DNA from: an uncultured Eubacteriales bacterium
Lineage (GTDB): Bacteria > Bacillota > Clostridia > Oscillospirales > Acutalibacteraceae
Assembly (NCBI GenBank): GCA_948815685.1
Contig: CAQJOC010000037.1
Span: 1-9,335, forward strand
Length of the DNA stretch: 9,335 bases
Direction: 5' to 3'
Position numbers and translations under genes: made by a program. Below the pieces are notes generated by a model. It worked only from the letters and a program-made list of their open reading frames with translations, was not told the origin of the DNA and made no database searches. How positions within the stretch are numbered: the stretch's first letter is position 1; each line of letters opens with the position of its first letter. Positions 6,892-9,335 of this stretch are shown piece by piece.

Positions 6892-7215
6892 TCAGGAGGT
6901 CTATTGAAAATTCAAATTGCGGTCAGAAATCGTCACGATACACCAGAAGATCGAAAACTTATGAAGTCGATTAATTGTAAGACCGGATGTCATTTTCTTA
7001 TGGACTGTGCTTATTAAGATGACAAAACTCGATCTATTGTACTTAAGCAGAGACTTATTCCTGTTCTTTCTCCGAAGAAAAACAGAAAAATACCTTGAAA
7101 ATATGATACTTAATTTTACAAACATCGCAATGAAGTCGAGCGTGTTTTCTTCGTGTTAAGCACTTTCATAAAGTTTTTGCTCGCTATTATAAACTTGACA
7201 TTATCTATTTTCCTT
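6892..7215 (+). pseudogene. IS5-family transposase remnant
   Basis: One + frame from 6892 reads SGGLLKIQIAVRNRHDTPED, later GCHFLMDCAY, DDKTRSIVLKQRL, IPVLSPKKNRKIP, KYDT and FYKHRNEVERVFF. It is broken by TAA at 7015, TGA at 7096 and TAA at 7111. A one-base loss near 7150 shifts it to RVKHFHKVFARYYKLDIIYF. This is the C-terminal half of an IS5/IS427-type DDE transposase: the second catalytic Asp lies in LMDxAY and the catalytic Glu in RNEVER. The N-terminal half with the first Asp is missing. Gly-Gly-Leu joined directly to LKIQIA suggests a small internal deletion as well. The relic stops where the neighbouring minus-strand gene's 3' end begins. It is non-functional. Confidence 0.85.
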
Positions 7216-7875
7216 CAGTCGGCTAATAAGTTTGTTTACTCTAGGGTCATCCTTTTTAATATGATTAATATTTTTAAATAAACTCTCTACTGCAATATGA
7301 CTATGAGCATGTTTCTGCCCGATCTCGTCGGGGTTCAGGTTATTTGGATTATTTAACTCGCTTTGTGTTACAAATATATCAGCCCGATTCAACAGTGCAC
7401 CCTCTCTTGGCACAGTTACTCTTGCAATGTCAGAGTTTTTCAAAGCACTAGACCATAATTCATTAGAGGTTGAAAGTTTTTGCTCAGCTGCTTTTATTTT
7501 TTCATCCCACTTACTATTCGTGTTTTTATCAACTTCTTGATATTTTGCCCTTGTTTCATCTTTTTGCTTTTGATGCTCTGCTTTTATCTCATCTATTTCT
7601 TTTTGATATTTTAATTTTATTTTTTTTATTTCATCTTCCTGCAATTTTTGTATTTTATTTATTTCTGCTTGTAGACTTGCTTGTATTGCATCCATTTCAT
7701 TTTTCTGATCGGCTTGTATTTTATTTACTTCTTGTTGCTTTAATTCTTGATTTTTTGATATATCTGCTTTTAATTCATTAATCTTCGATTCGTACTTATT
7801 TTTTATATCTTTATATAATTTTTTAGCATTGTCCGATATAAATACTGTCTGTCGCATTCTGTCCTTTAAAGGCAT
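7201..7875 (-). CDS. Coiled-coil protein with 11-residue repeats
   Basis: This 224-residue cytoplasmic-type protein has no signal peptide or membrane helix, and I recognise no family. I chose the ATG at 7875-7873, eight bases after AAGGAG; an in-frame GTG at 7884 overlaps that site. Residues about 20-120 are a continuous charged helix. Residues 49-114 are six exact 11-residue units of the type EIxxIKxxxQx, for example EINKIQKLQED and EIDEIKAEHQK. Hendecads usually give a right-handed or nearly straight coiled coil. A compact C-terminal part (about 145-224) contains VPREGALLNRADIFV and HAHSHIAVESLF and ends SRLKENR. It has its own promoter at 7911-7939. The 3' end overlaps the IS5 relic head-on. 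Structural, scaffold or effector roles are all possible. Confidence 0.85.
   Translation of the reverse strand: MPLKDRMRQTVFISDNAKKLYKDIKNKYESKINELKADISKNQELKQQEVNKIQADQKNEMDAIQASLQAEINKIQKLQEDEIKKIKLKYQKEIDEIKAEHQKQKDETRAKYQEVDKNTNSKWDEKIKAAEQKLSTSNELWSSALKNSDIARVTVPREGALLNRADIFVTQSELNNPNNLNPDEIGQKHAHSHIAVESLFKNINHIKKDDPRVNKLISRLKENR
7534..7731 (-). repeat. Six in-frame 33-bp coding repeats
   Basis: 198 bases encode six tandem units of exactly 11 codons inside the coiled-coil gene. The DNA copies have diverged while the protein pattern (E at position 1, I or M at 2, I at 5, Q or K near 10) is kept in most units. This points to old duplication maintained by selection on the helix. Confidence 0.75.
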
Positions 7876-7910
7876 AAAAAACACTCCTTTATGTTTATTG
7901 TATACTTTTA

Positions 7911-7939
7911 ATTATACAGAATACGCACTTATAAATCAA
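7911..7939 (-). promoter_or_regulatory. Sigma-A promoter of the coiled-coil gene
   Basis: On the minus strand TTGATT (7939-7934) is 17 bases before TATAAT (7916-7911). Transcription would start near 7904, about 30 bases before the ATG at 7875. The -35 box overlaps the end of the 43-bp palindrome by three bases, so a protein bound to the palindrome could block or assist RNA polymerase. Confidence 0.7.
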
Positions 7940-7979
7940 TATTTTTAATAAATAATTCAATTATTTATTAAAAATATTG
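7937..7979. repeat. Perfect 43-bp palindrome
   Basis: Two perfect 21-base arms (CAATATTTTTAATAAATAA..., 7937-7957, and its complement at 7959-7979) flank a single central C at 7958. It carries the stop codon of the decayed minus-strand gene (7961-7963) and touches the -35 box of the coiled-coil gene. A bidirectional terminator, an operator or a recombination site are all possible. It shares the AATAAATAA-type core with the repeats at 8295 and 9281, but is a different sequence. Confidence 0.85.
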
Positions 7980-8303
7980 TCTGTTTTGTTCATTGCGTTA
8001 AATTTGGAATACGCAATATTATAAATTTTAATATAGTTTATATCCAGTTGGTCTTTCAATTCAATTTTAGGTATTTGCAATTATGAGCTTTTATTTTGAT
8101 TTCGCAGGAAGTCTATAGTAAAAGGTTTAGATTTCGGTATTAGCAAATATATTTCTACACTTCAGCGGCAATATAAATGTTTTTTTTGCTCTTTGAATAT
8201 CTCTTTAAATCCATTATAAATATCTTTGCCCATATTTATATAACCAATTTAGCCATTTAAAGCTCTCTTTTTTCACTTTGAAAACGCTCCTCTTCTTATC
8301 CAT
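7961..8303 (-). pseudogene. Decayed gene of unknown function
   Basis: From ATG 8233-8231 a single minus-strand frame runs to TAA at 7963-7961 with only two internal stops. Its pieces are MGKDIYNGFKEIFKEQKKHL..., then SVEIYLLIPKSKPFTIDFLR..., then a 39-codon open piece starting LQIPKIELKDQLDINYIKIY. Upstream, in another frame, ATG 8303-8301 gives MDKKRSVFKVKKESFKWLNW followed by LYK, which would join after one frameshift near 8233. The composition resembles the neighbouring genes. No family is recognised. I infer a recently inactivated gene of about 115 codons, probably of the same accessory class. Confidence 0.55.
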
Positions 8304-8342
8304 AAAAATAAAATAAATTATTTATTTTTCAGATAAGCCCTA
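8295..8342 (-). repeat. AT-rich hairpin repeat, copy 2
   Basis: CTTATC (8295-8300) pairs with GATAAG (8332-8337), and AAAAATAAA (8304-8312) pairs with TTTATTTTT (8321-8329). Positions 8304-8328 are identical to 9285-9309, and 8321-8342 match 34-55 with two differences. On the minus strand the hairpin ends in a T run and follows the reading frame that ends at 8318, so it may serve as a terminator. Confidence 0.65.
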
Positions 8343-8476
8343 ATTGAATCAAACATACTAAACTCAATGTTAAAAAGGTTTTGATTATCCCCAAATGACA
8401 AATCTGCAAAGCACGATGCGGAAGTATCATCAGGTGTAGACCAAGATGTACTAAAATTTAAGCATCAGGAAGTTTA
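8318..8476 (-). pseudogene. In-frame C-terminal remnant of the exported-protein gene
   Basis: After the TAA (8476-8474) of the exported-protein gene, the same frame meets TGA at 8467-8465. It is then open for 48 codons to TAA at 8320-8318. The segment starts CLNFSTSWSTPDDTSAS, continues CFADLSFGDNQNLFNIEF, and ends SIRAYLKNK. It is acidic, serine-rich and full of Phe, Leu and Trp. The phase match and protein-like composition suggest that the gene once ended at 8318 and was cut short by two new stops. A sequencing error, or a chance open frame, are the alternatives. Confidence 0.5.
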
Positions 8477-9190
8477 TTTTAAACTTTCTAGAAAGACCTG
8501 TAATTGTTGACTAAGCGACGTGTTAGTATTTGTGTGATTATTTAGAAGTTGAGATGGGGAAACATATCTGCTGGGGAAGTCAGTTCCCTCATTGTTGTTT
8601 ATTGGTACAGTTTGCGTTTGATCCGGAAGCCCGGCAGGCCGACGGGTGTAGTTGAACGGAACTCTTATAGACCAATTTTTAGCATAAGCATAATTATTAC
8701 CAACATTTCCAAATAGGTTAAGAGATTTAATGCTTTCATGACGGGACATTCGGTCGAGCGACTGAACACCCTTATAACCCAATTTTTGGAAATGCTCGAT
8801 TATCCTAGATTCGCAATACCCTGTAAATTTTTTAAGTACAGAGTAATTAATATATATAGTATCGTCTTTTTTTACATATCCTGTTACTATCGGGAGGATT
8901 TGTTTGTCTGTCTCTTTCGAAGGATTTGCTTCTAAACTATCGAGTTTCTTCAACATATCAGGAAAAAGTTTTTTCTTAGCCCCATATTCTTCTTTTTTAT
9001 TAATCATATTCTTATAAATAGCAATTAATTTTTCCTGTGAATCTTTGCTCAATTTAGAAAATAATTCATGCTCGGCCTTCTTACCCTTTAACCAATCTGG
9101 CCCATCGGCTTTGACAAAGCTAACAAATGACAACATACAACCTAAAGACATTATAGATATACTCATAATTTTGTTAAAAAGTTTTTTCAT
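8474..9190 (-). CDS. Exported protein with putative initiator-binding-like winged-helix domain
   Basis: The 238-residue protein starts with a Sec signal peptide: MKKLFNK, a hydrophobic core at 8-26, and likely cleavage after VKA at residue 28. AAAAGGAGG precedes the ATG. Residues about 46-176 form one domain. A helix LSKDSQEKLIAIYKNM is followed by LFPDMLKKLDSLEANP, then DDTIYINYSVLKKFTGYCES with IIEHFQKLGYK, and NWSIR (172-176). This order resembles, from memory only, the winged-helix initiator-binding domain (IBD, as in Trichomonas IBP39): FPxK-type helix, ANP, DD-F-IN strand, recognition helix ending in L-F/Y, and W-x-x-R. The tail (177-238) is Pro/Asn/Thr/Gln-rich and probably disordered. 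If right, this is a bacterial effector aimed at host promoters. The domain call is tentative. The C-terminus appears truncated. Confidence 0.85.
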   Translation of the reverse strand: MKKLFNKIMSISIMSLGCMLSFVSFVKADGPDWLKGKKAEHELFSKLSKDSQEKLIAIYKNMINKKEEYGAKKKLFPDMLKKLDSLEANPSKETDKQILPIVTGYVKKDDTIYINYSVLKKFTGYCESRIIEHFQKLGYKGVQSLDRMSRHESIKSLNLFGNVGNNYAYAKNWSIRVPFNYTRRPAGLPDQTQTVPINNNEGTDFPSRYVSPSQLLNNHTNTNTSLSQQLQVFLESLK

Positions 9191-9212
9191 ATTTACATCC
9201 TCCTTTTATATT

Positions 9213-9242
9213 ATAATACTATTAAAGTTTAATTAATGTCAA
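9213..9242 (-). promoter_or_regulatory. Sigma-A promoter of the exported-protein gene
   Basis: On the minus strand a perfect TTGACA (9242-9237) lies 18 bases before TATTAT (9218-9213). TATAAT overlaps it three bases further on. Transcription would begin near 9206, almost at the AAAAGGAGG site (9207-9199), giving a very short leader. The gene thus looks well expressed despite its eroding surroundings. Confidence 0.7.
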
Positions 9243-9280
9243 GTGTGGATTTCATGATATATTATTTTATTTAAAACTTT

Positions 9281-9313
9281 TCTGAAAAATAAAATAAATT
9301 ATTTATTTTAGCC
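9281..9313 (+). repeat. AT-rich hairpin repeat, copy 3
   Basis: TCTGAAAAATAAAATAAATT followed by ATTTATTTTAGCC shares 25 identical bases (9285-9309) with 8304-8328. As its reverse complement it aligns with the window start at 13-46. It lies upstream of the exported-protein promoter, so copies 2 and 3 bracket that gene. Confidence 0.65.
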
Positions 9314-9335
9314 AAAACATAGAAGAAGCAAGATA

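Noticed and set aside
6894..6906. AGGAGGT followed by TTG, looking like a new gene start
   Set aside because: The same bases encode the conserved Gly-Gly-Leu of the IS5 transposase frame, and the frame hits a stop at 7015.
7534..7731. 33-base periodic repeats as a CRISPR array
   Set aside because: The repeats are contiguous without spacers, diverged in DNA and in frame as 11-residue protein units.
7470..7781. 103-codon + frame opposite the coiled-coil gene
   Set aside because: It is a Leu/Phe-rich shadow of the lysine/glutamate-rich repeats, with no ribosome binding site.
7876..7884. GTG at 7884 as the start of the coiled-coil protein
   Set aside because: It overlaps the AAGGAG ribosome binding site; the ATG at 7875 has proper spacing.
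9134..9145. SLGC in the signal peptide as a lipoprotein lipobox
   Set aside because: The cysteine lies inside the hydrophobic core with Ser at -3 and Leu at -2; the better cleavage site is after VKA at residue 28.

Overview
The window reads as a low-GC, Clostridia-like (Oscillospirales-type) chromosome segment. Support comes from consensus sigma-A promoters, strong GGAGG ribosome binding sites, the secG-rnr gene pair, and Gram-positive-type tarI/tarJ genes. Long non-coding stretches, several broken reading frames and an eroded IS5-family transposase suggest a genome under reductive erosion, such as a host-restricted bacterium. I suspect an endosymbiont of a parabasalid protist, because of one secreted protein described below. 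That host assignment is inference and nothing in the window proves it.

Layout. Positions 1-932 hold no intact gene. They contain an AT-rich repeat, two candidate eroded minus-strand genes, nested inverted repeats and two promoters, one a perfect TTGACA-17-TATAAT. Positions 933-3792 (+) carry a small conserved-type hypothetical gene, secG and rnr (RNase R), with terminator hairpins after each of the first two genes. Positions 3884-6540 (+) form a tight operon: licD-family phosphotransferase, tarI and tarJ. TarJ makes ribitol 5-phosphate, TarI activates it to CDP-ribitol, and the LicD protein is the likely transferase placing ribitol phosphate (or a similar group) on a surface glycan. SmpB, a common gene after rnr in Firmicutes, is not here.

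Positions 6541-9335 look accessory. A truncated IS5-like transposase (three stops, one frameshift) ends inside the 3' end of a minus-strand gene for a coiled-coil protein built on 11-residue repeats. That gene's promoter abuts a perfect 43-bp palindrome. Next comes a decayed minus-strand gene, and then a minus-strand gene for an exported protein of 238 residues. Its mature part resembles, by my reading from memory, the winged-helix initiator-binding domain (IBD) of parabasalid transcription factors. An acidic, aromatic reading frame continues in phase beyond its stop codons. A related AT-rich hairpin repeat occurs three times, two copies flanking this gene.

The most interesting candidate is this secreted IBD-like protein, a possible nucleus-targeted effector. 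It sits in a repeat-rich, eroding neighbourhood next to a hendecad coiled-coil protein.
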